Source of the DNA: an uncultured Oxalobacteraceae bacterium
GTDB taxonomy: Bacteria > Pseudomonadota > Gammaproteobacteria > Burkholderiales > Burkholderiaceae
Direction: 5' to 3'
Length of the DNA stretch: 39,407 nucleotides
Assembly (NCBI GenBank): GCA_946479705.1
Contig: CAMLHI010000002.1
Location: 1-39,407 of the forward strand
Positions within the stretch are counted from its first letter, which is position 1; each line of letters begins with the position of its first letter. Of this stretch, positions 1-8,117 are shown one piece after another. A program made the position numbers and the translations under genes. The notes under the pieces were generated by a model, which saw only the letters and a list, made by a program, of their open reading frames with translations, made no database searches and was not told the origin of the DNA.

Positions 1-2063
1 GTGGCCTTGCGGCGCGGGCCGCCCTGTTCGATGAACAGGCGCTCGCGTTCGGACAGCACCACGTCTTCATAACCAGCCAGGGCGGGCGGCGCCTTGACCT
101 TGGTGACTTCGGTCTTGCCGATGTTCATGGCCAGGAAAGTGTTCAGCTTGCCTTCGCCCAGATTGGCGCGGTTCGACAGGGTCAGGTCCAGGCCGCGCGT
201 GGTGGTATCGAGCGAGTTGACGAAAAATTGCGCAGCGCCCACGCCCAGGGTGTCGAGCAGCGGAACGATGGGAGCGTAATTGCTCGGATCGAAGCGGCCC
301 GAGAACACGATGCGGTCGCGGATCTTGATCTGATACAGGTCGGCCGTCAGCGAAGTCGTTGCGCTCGGCGTCCAGGTCGCGCCCAGAGTCAGGCTGCGCG
401 ACTTTTCTTCTTTCAGTGGCGGGATGCCGATCGCATTGGCCACCTTGCCGCCGTTGGGGGCGAACACCGAATCGACCGGCTTGCCGTTGACGAATTCCGT
501 GAAGGTCGACGAGAAATACATTTGCTGCAGCGACGGCGCGCGGAAGCCTGTGCTGGCCGAACCGCGCACCAGCACGGTGTCGGTCAGCTTGTAGGCCGCG
601 GCCAGCTTGCCGATCACGGTCGAACCGAAATCGCTGAACTTTTCGTAGCGCAGCGCGCCTAAGAGCTTGAACCGGTTGGTGACGTCGGCTTCCAGGTCCA
701 GGTAGGCCGCTTCGCTGTGGCGGTCGCGGTTGGTGATGTCGGCGGGGCGGAAGCCCGGGAAGCCCTGGCTGCCCGGCGCACCGCCGCCCACGCCGTCGGC
801 GTCGATGTAGGAACCCGGTTCGCCCGCATAGATGTGGTAATCCTCGCTGCGGTATTCGGCGCCGAAGGCCACGTTCAGGCCGGCCATGACGCCGTCGTAG
901 AACTTGCTGAAGTCGACGTTGCTGGTGCGCTGGCGCGCCGAGAAGCCGCCCGCGTCGAAGCTCGACGGGCTCACGCCCTTGCCGCCATTGAGCAGGTCCA
1001 GGTTGGCGATGGACGCGTTCAGGGTGTGGCGGATGGTGTAGTGCATGTCGTTGTAGCCGTAGGTCTGCGAGAAGTCCGCATTCCACGCGCCCAGCTTGGT
1101 ACGGAAACCGACGGTGCCGTAATGGTCGTCGATCAGCGCGTCGATGTAAGGAGCGAAGCCGTTCGGGTACATGGCGGCCGCATTGCGTTCCGGGATATCG
1201 TCGGCGCTGCGGCCGAAGGCGGCCGAGGAAGCGTCGCGCGATTGCGTGCCTGCCGTGAAGTAGAGACGGCCGCCGGCCAGCGGGATGTCGCCGTTCAGGT
1301 ACAGGGTATTGTTTTGCACCTTGCTGTCGCCGATGGTGCGCAGGCTGCCGGGGTCGGCGCGGTTGGAGCGGCCGCGGTCGAGATATTCGCCGGTCACGCC
1401 GACCACGCCGCCGGCGACGGCCACGCCGCAGTAGGCCGAGGCCAGCACGTTCTTGCCGTCACCCTTGGAATACTGGCCGGCGCCGAGCACGGTTTCGCAG
1501 CCCAGCGATTTTTTCAGCTGCACATTGATCACGCCAGCGATGGCGTCCGAACCGTACTGGGCCGCCGCGCCGTCGCGCAGCACCTGGATGTCCTTCACGG
1601 CCAGCAGGGGAATGGCGTTCATGTCGGTGCCGGTATTGCCGCGGTTGCGCGCGCCGAAGATATTCACCAGCGCGGTCGTGTGGCGGCGCTTGCCGTTCAT
1701 CAGCACCAGGGTCTGGTCCGAACCGAGGCCGCGCAGGGCGGCCGAATCGACCAGGTCGGCACCGTCGGCGCCGGTCTGGCGGGTCGAGTTGAACGAGGGC
1801 GAAATATAGGTCAGGGTCTGGGCCAGGTCGAACTGGCCGCCCTGTTCGGCGATGCGGGTCATGGGAATGAAGTCGACCGGCACGGCGGTTTCGGTGGCCG
1901 AGGTGGCCGAGACGCGGCGCGAACCGACGATGCTGACGGTCGGCATGGCCTCGGCGCCGGCTTGCGGCGCGGTCTGGGCGAAGGCGGGAGTGACACTGGC
2001 CAGCGCTGCGCTGCCGTACAGGCCGACGAGGATCGAGCGGCGCAAAAGGGTGGGTTTGAACAC
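1..2063 (-). CDS. TonB-dependent receptor, C-terminus beyond the window
   Basis: Outer-membrane receptor that takes up a ligand (siderophore, carbohydrate or other) with energy from TonB-ExbBD. The frame is open from a GTG at 2063 to the window edge, about 687 codons, so the end of the barrel is missing. The GTG was chosen because GGAG lies just upstream and a good signal peptide follows (LLRRSILVGLYG, cleavage near residue 29 after PAFA). A TonB-box-like stretch PTVSIVGS is at residues 41-48. A plug domain follows with the typical QYGSDAIAGVIN segment. The later part contains barrel-like phrases such as GSASTGFRAPSLQQ. The substrate cannot be told. It is divergent from dnaE2 and shares the 235-bp intergenic region with it. 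Confidence 0.9.
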   Translation of the reverse strand, partial: MFKPTLLRRSILVGLYGSAALASVTPAFAQTAPQAGAEAMPTVSIVGSRRVSATSATETAVPVDFIPMTRIAEQGGQFDLAQTLTYISPSFNSTRQTGADGADLVDSAALRGLGSDQTLVLMNGKRRHTTALVNIFGARNRGNTGTDMNAIPLLAVKDIQVLRDGAAAQYGSDAIAGVINVQLKKSLGCETVLGAGQYSKGDGKNVLASAYCGVAVAGGVVGVTGEYLDRGRSNRADPGSLRTIGDSKVQNNTLYLNGDIPLAGGRLYFTAGTQSRDASSAAFGRSADDIPERNAAAMYPNGFAPYIDALIDDHYGTVGFRTKLGAWNADFSQTYGYNDMHYTIRHTLNASIANLDLLNGGKGVSPSSFDAGGFSARQRTSNVDFSKFYDGVMAGLNVAFGAEYRSEDYHIYAGEPGSYIDADGVGGGAPGSQGFPGFRPADITNRDRHSEAAYLDLEADVTNRFKLLGALRYEKFSDFGSTVIGKLAAAYKLTDTVLVRGSASTGFRAPSLQQMYFSSTFTEFVNGKPVDSVFAPNGGKVANAIGIPPLKEEKSRSLTLGATWTPSATTSLTADLYQIKIRDRIVFSGRFDPSNYAPIVPLLDTLGVGAAQFFVNSLDTTTRGLDLTLSNRANLGEGKLNTFLAMNIGKTEVTKVKAPPALAGYEDVVLSERERLFIEQGGPRRKA

Positions 2064-2245
2064 GTGGGCTCCGGGGAAAAGTGGGGCGGATCGTCCATGC
2101 GCGCTTCGTGGGCACGATGGCATTTTTATATGACAAGTTGGCAAATATACTGTATCCGCAAGCCGCGCCCCAAGGTTGCCAGCTTGGAATGTGCACAAAT
2201 CAGACACTTTTCGAATCAAAGTTGGCACTTGGTGCCAGCCCGGCG

Positions 2246-2259
2246 ACAGTGTACACTGT
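2246..2259. repeat. 14-bp perfect palindrome next to the LexA box
   Basis: ACAGTGTACACTGT reads the same on both strands and overlaps the left end of the LexA box by 4 bp. It could be a second regulator site or extend LexA contacts. No protein can be assigned. Confidence 0.5.
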
Positions 2260-2271
2260 GTTTTTATACAG
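2256..2271 (+). promoter_or_regulatory. LexA (SOS) box of dnaE2
   Basis: The 16-mer CTGTGTTTTTATACAG fits the LexA consensus CTG-N10-CAG with the expected AT-rich centre. It lies 28 bp before the chosen dnaE2 start. A TATACA hexamer inside it (2265-2270) could be the -10, so LexA bound here would block transcription. This is consistent with DNA-damage induction of dnaE2 as known in other proteobacteria. Confidence 0.88.
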
Positions 2272-2298
2272 TATTCACACTGTCCAGCTTGCCTTCCC

Positions 2299-5200
2299 AT
2301 GCGCGCCGCCGTCCCGCCCCAGAGCCTCCCCGATTACGCGGAGCTGTTCTGCCTCACCAATTTTTCCTTTCTGCAGGGGGCTTCCCATGCGCAGGAACTG
2401 GTGGCGCGCGCCGTCCAGCTGGGCTATGCGGCGCTGGCCATCACCGACGAATGCTCGCTGGCCGGCGTGGTGCGCGCCCATGCCGAAGCCCGGAAGGCCG
2501 CGCTGCCGCTGCTGATCGGCGCGCATTTTCATGTGCACAACCCGGACGGCAGTCCAGCCCTGTCGCTCATCGTGCTGGCGCAAAACCGCCAGGGCTACGG
2601 CAATCTGTGCGAACTGATCACCCTGGCGCGCACCCGCAGCGCCAAGGGCAGCTACTTGCTCCATCCGGCCGACCTGGCCGCCCCGGTGCCCGCGTTTGCC
2701 CACCTGAAAGGCTTGCCCGACTGCCTGACCATCCTGCTGCCCGCCTATCCCGGGGTGGACGCGCCCGAAGTCGAGCGCCTGCACCGCCAGGCGGGCTGGA
2801 TGGCGATGGTGTTTCCCGGACGGGCCTGGATCGGCCTGAACCTGCTGCACCGCGCTTTTGATGAGCTGCACCGCGTCTGCGTGGAAGAAGTGGCCTTGCA
2901 GCAGGGCCTGCCCATCGTGGCGCTGGGCCATGTGTGCATGCATGTGCGCTCGCGCAAGCCCTTGCAGGACACGCTTACCGCGGTCCGGCTGGGCAAGGCC
3001 GTGTACGAGTGCGGCTACGGGCTGGCGCAAAACGCCGAGCAGCATTTGCGCGCGCGCCTGCGCCTGGCCAATCTGTATGCTCCCGAAGCCCTGGCCGAAA
3101 CCGTGCGCATCGCGCGCCTGTGCACCTTTTCCCTGGATGAATTGCGCTACGAGTATCCGAGCGAACTGGTGCCGCCGGGCCAGACGGCGGCCAGTTATCT
3201 GCGCAAGGAAACCTATATCGGCGCCCATGGCCGTTTTCCGCAGGGCATACCGGCCAAGGTCCAAGCCCAGATCGAATACGAGCTGGAACTGATCGGCGAC
3301 CTGCGCTACGAACACTATTTCCTGACCGTGTACGACATCGTGTGCTTCGCGCGCTCGGAAGGTATCCTGTGCCAGGGCAGGGGATCGGCCGCCAACTCGG
3401 CGGTGTGCTATTGCCTGGGCGTCACGGAAGTCGATCCGGCCCGCTCCAAGCTGCTGTTCGAACGCTTCATTTCCCGCGAGCGCGACGAGCCGCCCGACAT
3501 CGATGTCGATTTCGAGCACCAGCGGCGCGAGGAAGTGATCCAGTACATCTACAACAAATACGGCCGCGACCGCGCGGCCCTGGCGGCGGTGGTGATCAGC
3601 TACCGGCCCAAGAGCGCCCTGCGCGACAGCGGCAAGGCGCTCGGCATCGACCTGTCCATCGTGGAAAAAGTGGCCAAGGCCCATCACTGGTTCGACAGCA
3701 AGGAAGACCTGGTCAATCGTCTGGCCGAATGCGGGCTCGACCCGCAATCCATGGTGGCCCAGCAGTGGGCCTCCCTGGCCACCCGCCTGCTGGGCTTTCC
3801 GCGCCACCTGTCGCAGCATCCGGGCGGCTTCGTGATCGCCCAGGGCAAGCTGTCGCGCCTGGTGCCGATCGAAAACGCCAGCATGCCCGAACGCAGCGTG
3901 ATCCAGTGGGACAAGGATGACCTGGAAGAGCTGGGCTTGCTGAAGGTCGACGTGCTGGCGCTGGGCATGCTGTCGGCGCTGCGGCGCGCGCTCGACCTGG
4001 TCAGCCAGCAGCGCGGCGAAGTGTTTTGCATGCAGGACATCCCGGCCGAAGACCCGGCCACCTACGACATGATTTGCGCGGCCGATACCATCGGCGTGTT
4101 CCAGATCGAATCGCGCGCCCAGATGAGCATGCTGCCGCGCCTGCGCCCGCGCACCTTCTACGACCTGGTCATCGAAGTGGCGGTGGTGCGGCCCGGCCCC
4201 ATCCAGGGCGGCATGGTCCATCCCTATCTGCGCCGCCGCCAAGGGCTCGAAGAGGCGGTGTATCCCAAGCCGGAACTGAAGGAGGCGCTGGAACGCACCC
4301 TGGGCGTGCCGATTTTCCAGGAGCAGGTCATGCAGGTGGCCATGCTGGCGGCCGGTTTTACCCCCGGCGAGGCCGACCAGCTGCGCCGCGCCATGGCGGC
4401 CTGGAAACGCAAGGGCGGGCTGGAAAAATATTACGAGCGCATCGTGCGCGGCATGCTCGAGCGCGGCTACACCCTGGAGTTCGCCGAAGCGATCTTCAGC
4501 CAGATCCAGGGTTTCGGCGAATACGGTTTTCCCGAGTCGCATGCCGCCAGTTTCGCCCTGCTGGCCTATGCCAGTTCCTGGCTCAAGTGCCACGAGCCGG
4601 CCGCCTTCACCTGCGCCTTGCTCAACAGCCAGCCGATGGGCTTTTACAGTCCCTCGCAACTGGTGCAGGATGCGCGCCGCCATGGCATCGAAGTGCGTCC
4701 GGTGGACATTGCCGTGAGCGGCTGGGACAGCAGCCTGGAGCCGACCGGCGCGGCGCAGCCGGCCATCCGCCTCGGCCTGTCCCTGCAGCGCGGCATGCGC
4801 AAGGAAGTGGCCGAGCGCATCGAAGACACGCGCGCCATTCGTCCCTTCGCCAGCGTGGCCGACCTGGCGCGCCGCGCCCAGCTCGACCGTCATGACTTGC
4901 AGGTATTGGCCGGTGCCAATGCCTTGCAGTCGCTGGCCGGCAACCGCCGCCAGGCCCTGTGGCAGGCGGTCGGTGCGGTGCCCGACAAGGACTTGCTGCG
5001 CCCGACCACGCCAGTGGAAGATGTGCCCCAGCTGCGCCCGCCCAGCGAGGCCGACGACATCGTGGGCGACTACCGCGCGCAGGGACTCACCCTGGGACGC
5101 CATCCGCTCGAACTATTGCGCAAACAATTGCTCAAGCAACGCTTCATGCCGGCCTCGGTGCTGGCCCATTACACCAATGGCCAGCTGGCGCGCGCCTGCG

Positions 5201-5463
5201 GCATCGTCACGGTGCGCCAGCGTCCGGCCACGGCCAAGGGCGTGCTGTTCGTCACCCTGGAGGATGAAACCGGCAACATCAATGTGATTGTCTGGCCCAG
5301 CCTGGTCGAGCAGCAGCGCAAGGAAGTGCTGAGCGCTACTTTGCTGGGCGTGTACGGGGTGTGGCAGCGGGAAGGGGAGATCCGCCACCTGGTGGCCAAA
5401 CGGCTGGTCGATCTGTCGCCCATGCTGGGGCGGCTCGATACCAGCAGCCGCAATTTTTGCTGA
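2299..5463 (+). CDS. dnaE2: Error-prone DNA polymerase DnaE2 (ImuC)
   Basis: Alternative C-family DNA polymerase III alpha subunit used in SOS mutagenesis and translesion synthesis. The product is 1054 aa, normal for DnaE2. An N-terminal PHP-like domain begins YAELFCLTNFSFLQGAS, lacking the HxH metal motif of DnaE1, as is usual for this paralogue. The catalytic PDIDVDF motif is at about residues 400-406, and a third Asp context (LKVDVLALGML) follows. An OB-fold (VLFVTLEDETGNINVIVW) lies near the C-terminus, and the protein ends SSRNFC, like the SRxF tail of the family. An in-frame ATG exists at 2176, but it would put the LexA box inside the gene, so ATG 2299 is preferred; its ribosome site is weak. 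Unusually, no imuA or imuB stands upstream. Confidence 0.95.
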   Translation: MRAAVPPQSLPDYAELFCLTNFSFLQGASHAQELVARAVQLGYAALAITDECSLAGVVRAHAEARKAALPLLIGAHFHVHNPDGSPALSLIVLAQNRQGYGNLCELITLARTRSAKGSYLLHPADLAAPVPAFAHLKGLPDCLTILLPAYPGVDAPEVERLHRQAGWMAMVFPGRAWIGLNLLHRAFDELHRVCVEEVALQQGLPIVALGHVCMHVRSRKPLQDTLTAVRLGKAVYECGYGLAQNAEQHLRARLRLANLYAPEALAETVRIARLCTFSLDELRYEYPSELVPPGQTAASYLRKETYIGAHGRFPQGIPAKVQAQIEYELELIGDLRYEHYFLTVYDIVCFARSEGILCQGRGSAANSAVCYCLGVTEVDPARSKLLFERFISRERDEPPDIDVDFEHQRREEVIQYIYNKYGRDRAALAAVVISYRPKSALRDSGKALGIDLSIVEKVAKAHHWFDSKEDLVNRLAECGLDPQSMVAQQWASLATRLLGFPRHLSQHPGGFVIAQGKLSRLVPIENASMPERSVIQWDKDDLEELGLLKVDVLALGMLSALRRALDLVSQQRGEVFCMQDIPAEDPATYDMICAADTIGVFQIESRAQMSMLPRLRPRTFYDLVIEVAVVRPGPIQGGMVHPYLRRRQGLEEAVYPKPELKEALERTLGVPIFQEQVMQVAMLAAGFTPGEADQLRRAMAAWKRKGGLEKYYERIVRGMLERGYTLEFAEAIFSQIQGFGEYGFPESHAASFALLAYASSWLKCHEPAAFTCALLNSQPMGFYSPSQLVQDARRHGIEVRPVDIAVSGWDSSLEPTGAAQPAIRLGLSLQRGMRKEVAERIEDTRAIRPFASVADLARRAQLDRHDLQVLAGANALQSLAGNRRQALWQAVGAVPDKDLLRPTTPVEDVPQLRPPSEADDIVGDYRAQGLTLGRHPLELLRKQLLKQRFMPASVLAHYTNGQLARACGIVTVRQRPATAKGVLFVTLEDETGNINVIVWPSLVEQQRKEVLSATLLGVYGVWQREGEIRHLVAKRLVDLSPMLGRLDTSSRNFC

Positions 5464-5465
5464 GG

Positions 5466-5492
5466 GCAGGCACCCGCGGCGCGGGTGCCTGC
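5466..5492. terminator. Strong hairpin after dnaE2
   Basis: GCAGGCACCCGC-GGC-GCGGGTGCCTGC is a perfect 12-bp stem with a 3-nt loop, starting 2 bp after the dnaE2 stop codon. There is no T-run on either side, so it is not a textbook rho-independent terminator, but it probably ends or stabilises the transcripts of two convergent genes. Confidence 0.6.
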
Positions 5493-5504
5493 ACGCAAGG
5501 CGGA

Positions 5505-5524
5505 AGCGCCGCCGGGGCGGCGCT
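5505..5524. repeat. Second GC-rich hairpin between dnaE2 and PRC gene
   Basis: AGCGCCGCC-GG-GGCGGCGCT is self-complementary and would fold with a few bases left as the loop. It lies between the first hairpin and the stop codon of the convergent PRC-barrel gene. It may act with the first hairpin as a bidirectional termination region. There is no T-run. Confidence 0.4.
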
Positions 5525-5534
5525 GCGCTTGCCG

Positions 5535-5936
5535 CTAGCGCGCGTGGGTGCCGTAGTAACCGTGGATCTGCTGAGCCCATTGCTGGTTGGCCATATCCGG
5601 CCAATGATCGGTATCGAAGCCGGGTGCATTGTCGATGCGCGCCTTGTCCATATCCATGGTAAAGCACTTGTGCACGGTATCGAGCGTCAAGGCTTCCCAG
5701 GGCACGGCAAACAGCTTTGCGCCAATGCCCAGCATGCCGCCGCTGGACATGACCGCATAGGCGATTTTTCCGGTGCGCATATCAAGCATGATTTCCTTGA
5801 TTTCGCCCAGGTGCTCATTGTCGAGGTTGTGGACATGGTCGCCAATGAGGGTGTCCGCACCCATCAGTTCCGGACCCGGACCCTTGTGGCCTTTATCGAC
5901 ATACATGCCATAGGCATCGCGTTCTTCATAGGACAT
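5535..5936 (-). CDS. PRC-barrel domain protein
   Basis: Small soluble protein of 133 aa. The core (GADTLIGDHVHNLDNEHLGEIKEIMLDMRTGKIAYAVMSSGG and the following LFAVPWEALTLD) is a PRC-barrel, a fold found in RimM, photosynthetic reaction-centre H subunits and many stress-linked small proteins. The ATG at 5936 was chosen because a perfect GGAGGT (5941-5946) precedes it; an in-frame ATG 33 bp further upstream has no such site. The C-terminal tail is rich in His, Asp and Trp. No signal peptide or membrane segment is seen. The function is not known. It is convergent with dnaE2 and follows the flagellar block without sharing an operon signal with it. Confidence 0.85.
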   Translation of the reverse strand: MSYEERDAYGMYVDKGHKGPGPELMGADTLIGDHVHNLDNEHLGEIKEIMLDMRTGKIAYAVMSSGGMLGIGAKLFAVPWEALTLDTVHKCFTMDMDKARIDNAPGFDTDHWPDMANQQWAQQIHGYYGTHAR

Positions 5937-6096
5937 GGTGACCTCCGTCGGTGTGAAAGCCACCAGCATCGCGCAGTCCGGCGAACCGGTCTGTTCGCTG
6001 GGTCACGCAAGTAATCACTTTCCTATCGGTCACTCTGGCGCAGGCGGGTGCTGCGTTCAGCATTCGATGGATGGCTGCTCAGGTAGGGCGACTGTC

Positions 6097-6114
6097 CGCG
6101 CAGCACACTGCGCG
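6097..6114. terminator. Possible hairpin terminator downstream of the lafW-like gene
   Basis: CGCGCAG-CACA-CTGCGCG is a perfect 7-bp stem with a 4-nt loop, about 50 bp beyond the stop of the last gene in the flgB-to-lafW run. It has no T-run. It lies in the 226-bp gap that must also hold the promoter of the PRC-barrel gene. Nothing else is recognised in that gap. Confidence 0.3.
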
Positions 6115-6162
6115 CATGACGCGAGGGCTTGGCTTGACGGACTTAGGTACAAGCGGCATGCC

Positions 6163-7191
6163 TTAGCCCAGGCCGAGCAGGGCGATCACGCGTTCGCGCG
6201 ACATGCCGAACAGGGCGGCGTTGATGATGATCAGCGATTCGTAACCGTTCCCCTTGGCGATGGCGCTGAAATTGTCGACCACCCGTTCCATCTCGGCGGC
6301 CTCGGCAGCAGGATGGGCAGAATCCACCTGGCGTGAAGCGGCGGCCAGCGCACGCTGCACCGATTCGCGCGAACGCTGGATGCGTTCCAGCGCCGTCGTC
6401 ACTTGCAGCAAGGTCTGGCGCAGGGCGTCGGCGTCGCCGTTGTGCCATTGCTGCGGATCGATGAGCGCGGGCTCGGCTTGGGCCTTGACACGGTTCAGTT
6501 GGCCGGTCGGGAAGCGGATCCCCGCACCCTTGATCGCCAGCGCATTCGCCACCTGGGCGAAATTCGATTCGGCCGTGCTGAACACCAGCGCGCCCTGCTC
6601 AATGCCGGCGCGCACGCCGGCCGGCGCCAGCGCCTGGTCGAAACGGGCGGCGATGTCGGCGTCCGTGAGGCCGGGTTCGATGGTAACCGAGCGCAGCGGC
6701 TGGCCGCTGCCGCCAAGCTGCATGGCCAGGGTTTCCCTGTCCCCGGACTGGAGGCGCGCCAGGCTCAGGCCGGCAATCGTGAAGCGCTGCAGCGCCATGC
6801 CATCGGGGGCGAAACCGAGCCGGCTGTCGAGCGTGCCGCCGCTGGCGTCGCTGCGCTGGCTCCAGGTGCGGCTGAACTGGCGCAGGCGTGCGTCGAGCCG
6901 GGCGCCACCGCTGGCGCGCGCGGCCAGTTTCGCGCTGAGGTCCGCCTTGAGCTGCTGCAATTGGCCGGCGCTGCGCTCCAGATAGTCGAGCGCCTGCTGG
7001 GCACCGGCGACCTGGCCCTGCACTGCCAGGTTCCAGTTCGCCAAGCCGGGCCGCAGCCGGCTGGCGCGGCTGGCTGGGCCGCCGGGCTGGAGCGCGGGCG
7101 CCGTCGCGGCCGCTTGTGGCACCGGCGCAGAGCGCTCCAGCGACGTGGCGTCGCTGCGCGTGCCGATCTTGTTGAGCAGGCCGACTTGCAT
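6163..7191 (-). CDS. lafW: LafW-like flagellar axial / hook-associated protein
   Basis: 342-aa protein next after flgL, the place lafW occupies in the E. coli Flag-2 locus. Long helical N- and C-terminal regions (about residues 50-115 and 265-342, with FSAIAKGNGYESLIIINAALF near the end) resemble the D0/D1 helices of flagellar axial proteins. The centre (LTDADIAARFDQALAP followed by GIEQGALVFSTAES) resembles the flagellin hook-IN motif. There is no signal peptide, as expected for a substrate of the flagellar export gate. The start lies 5 bp after the flgL stop, so the two are co-transcribed. The name rests on position and weak sequence character; the molecular role is not established. It could be a minor filament or junction subunit. 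Confidence 0.6.
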   Translation of the reverse strand: MQVGLLNKIGTRSDATSLERSAPVPQAAATAPALQPGGPASRASRLRPGLANWNLAVQGQVAGAQQALDYLERSAGQLQQLKADLSAKLAARASGGARLDARLRQFSRTWSQRSDASGGTLDSRLGFAPDGMALQRFTIAGLSLARLQSGDRETLAMQLGGSGQPLRSVTIEPGLTDADIAARFDQALAPAGVRAGIEQGALVFSTAESNFAQVANALAIKGAGIRFPTGQLNRVKAQAEPALIDPQQWHNGDADALRQTLLQVTTALERIQRSRESVQRALAAASRQVDSAHPAAEAAEMERVVDNFSAIAKGNGYESLIIINAALFGMSRERVIALLGLG

Positions 7192-7196
7192 GGCAG

Positions 7197-8108
7197 CTAC
7201 AGGAGGTCGAACAGGGACAGCTTGGAGACCTTGGAATACGCCTGGTAGGTCGCTTGCAGGGCGGTCGTGTAGCCGTTCAGCTCGGTTGCGGCCAAGCCGT
7301 AGTCGAGCTGGCCGATGTCGGTCAGCGCGATCTTGTTCGACAGGCTCACATTGCTGTGGTTGGCGTCGAGCGTGCTGAGGATATTCTGCGCGCCGCCCAG
7401 GTTGGCGATCTTGCTGCTCACCATGTTCAGTGCGCTGTCAATGCCGTCCAGGCTGGCCGTCAGCGCGCTGCGCAGCGCCGGCGTATTGGCCGTGACGCCG
7501 GGCACCTGCAGGTTGGCGATGGTGACGTCGAGCTGGTTGAGCAGGGTATCCATGCCCTGCAGGTTGACGTTCAGGTCCTGGGTGATGCCGTTGCCGACGA
7601 CGACTTTCTGCACGCCGGTGTTGCCGCTGAAGCTATAGCGGGCACCGAGCGCGGCGGCGCCGCTGTAGCTCAGGGCGGGCACATTCGTCAGGGTGCCGGA
7701 AAACACATAAGCGCCTTCCTGGTTCTTGATATTGCTGGAGTAAAACAGGCTGTCGCGCAGCGCCACCAGCGAGTTGACCATCGATTGCAGGTCGCCTGGC
7801 GCATTGCCGCCGTCGGAGGCCCAGACCAGCAGGTCGTGCGCTTCGGTCATGTCGACCACCGTGCTCGACAGATAGGTCTCGGTCTGCTGCATCTGCCCCT
7901 TGGCTGTCGCGATATTGTCGCGGTACTGGGTGATGATCGCTTCCTCGCGGTTCAGGCGCGACAGGCGCACGTTCGACAGCGGATCGTCGGAGGGCAATTC
8001 GATGCGCTGGCCGGATGCCATCTGCTGGGTCAGGTGGGTAATGCGGTCCTGGTTGACCTGCAGCGAACGGCTCAGCGAGGCCTGGAATTGGTTGCTTGCG
8101 GTACGCAT
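7197..8108 (-). CDS. flgL: Flagellar hook-filament junction protein FlgL (HAP3), lateral type
   Basis: 303-aa junction protein that connects the hook-side FlgK ring to the filament; exported by the flagellar type III gate. The N-terminus (RTASNQFQASLSRSL, then TQQMASGQRIELPSDDPL) is the conserved flagellin-like D0/D1 helix with the SDDP turn. The C-terminus (YGLAATELNGYTTALQATYQAY) is the partner helix. The start codon follows AGGA by about 7 nt and lies 9 bp after the flgK stop. Length is normal for FlgL. Confidence 0.95.
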   Translation of the reverse strand: MRTASNQFQASLSRSLQVNQDRITHLTQQMASGQRIELPSDDPLSNVRLSRLNREEAIITQYRDNIATAKGQMQQTETYLSSTVVDMTEAHDLLVWASDGGNAPGDLQSMVNSLVALRDSLFYSSNIKNQEGAYVFSGTLTNVPALSYSGAAALGARYSFSGNTGVQKVVVGNGITQDLNVNLQGMDTLLNQLDVTIANLQVPGVTANTPALRSALTASLDGIDSALNMVSSKIANLGGAQNILSTLDANHSNVSLSNKIALTDIGQLDYGLAATELNGYTTALQATYQAYSKVSKLSLFDLL

Positions 8109-8117
8109 CGGAAATCC

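Larger units (their letters stand above)
2064..2298. other. Divergent intergenic region, TonB receptor / dnaE2
   Basis: No gene is supported here. It holds the LexA box (2256-2271), an adjoining 14-bp palindrome (2246-2259) and a smaller dyad TGGCAC-TTG-GTGCCA (2223-2237). It is visibly richer in A and T around 2119-2160 than the coding DNA, as expected for a promoter region. A TATAAA-like hexamer on the minus strand near 2120 could serve the receptor, but no matching -35 is evident. Confidence 0.6.

Noticed and set aside
2176..2298. N-terminal extension of dnaE2 from the upstream ATG
   Set aside because: It would place the LexA box within the gene and adds residues unlike DnaE2.
717..2861. 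Long plus-strand open frame over the TonB receptor and the dnaE2 start
   Set aside because: It crosses two clear genes and their shared promoter region and has no domain.
2275..5103. Very long open frame on the minus strand across dnaE2
   Set aside because: It is antisense to a clear polymerase gene, has no recognisable domain and follows from GC-rich codon bias.
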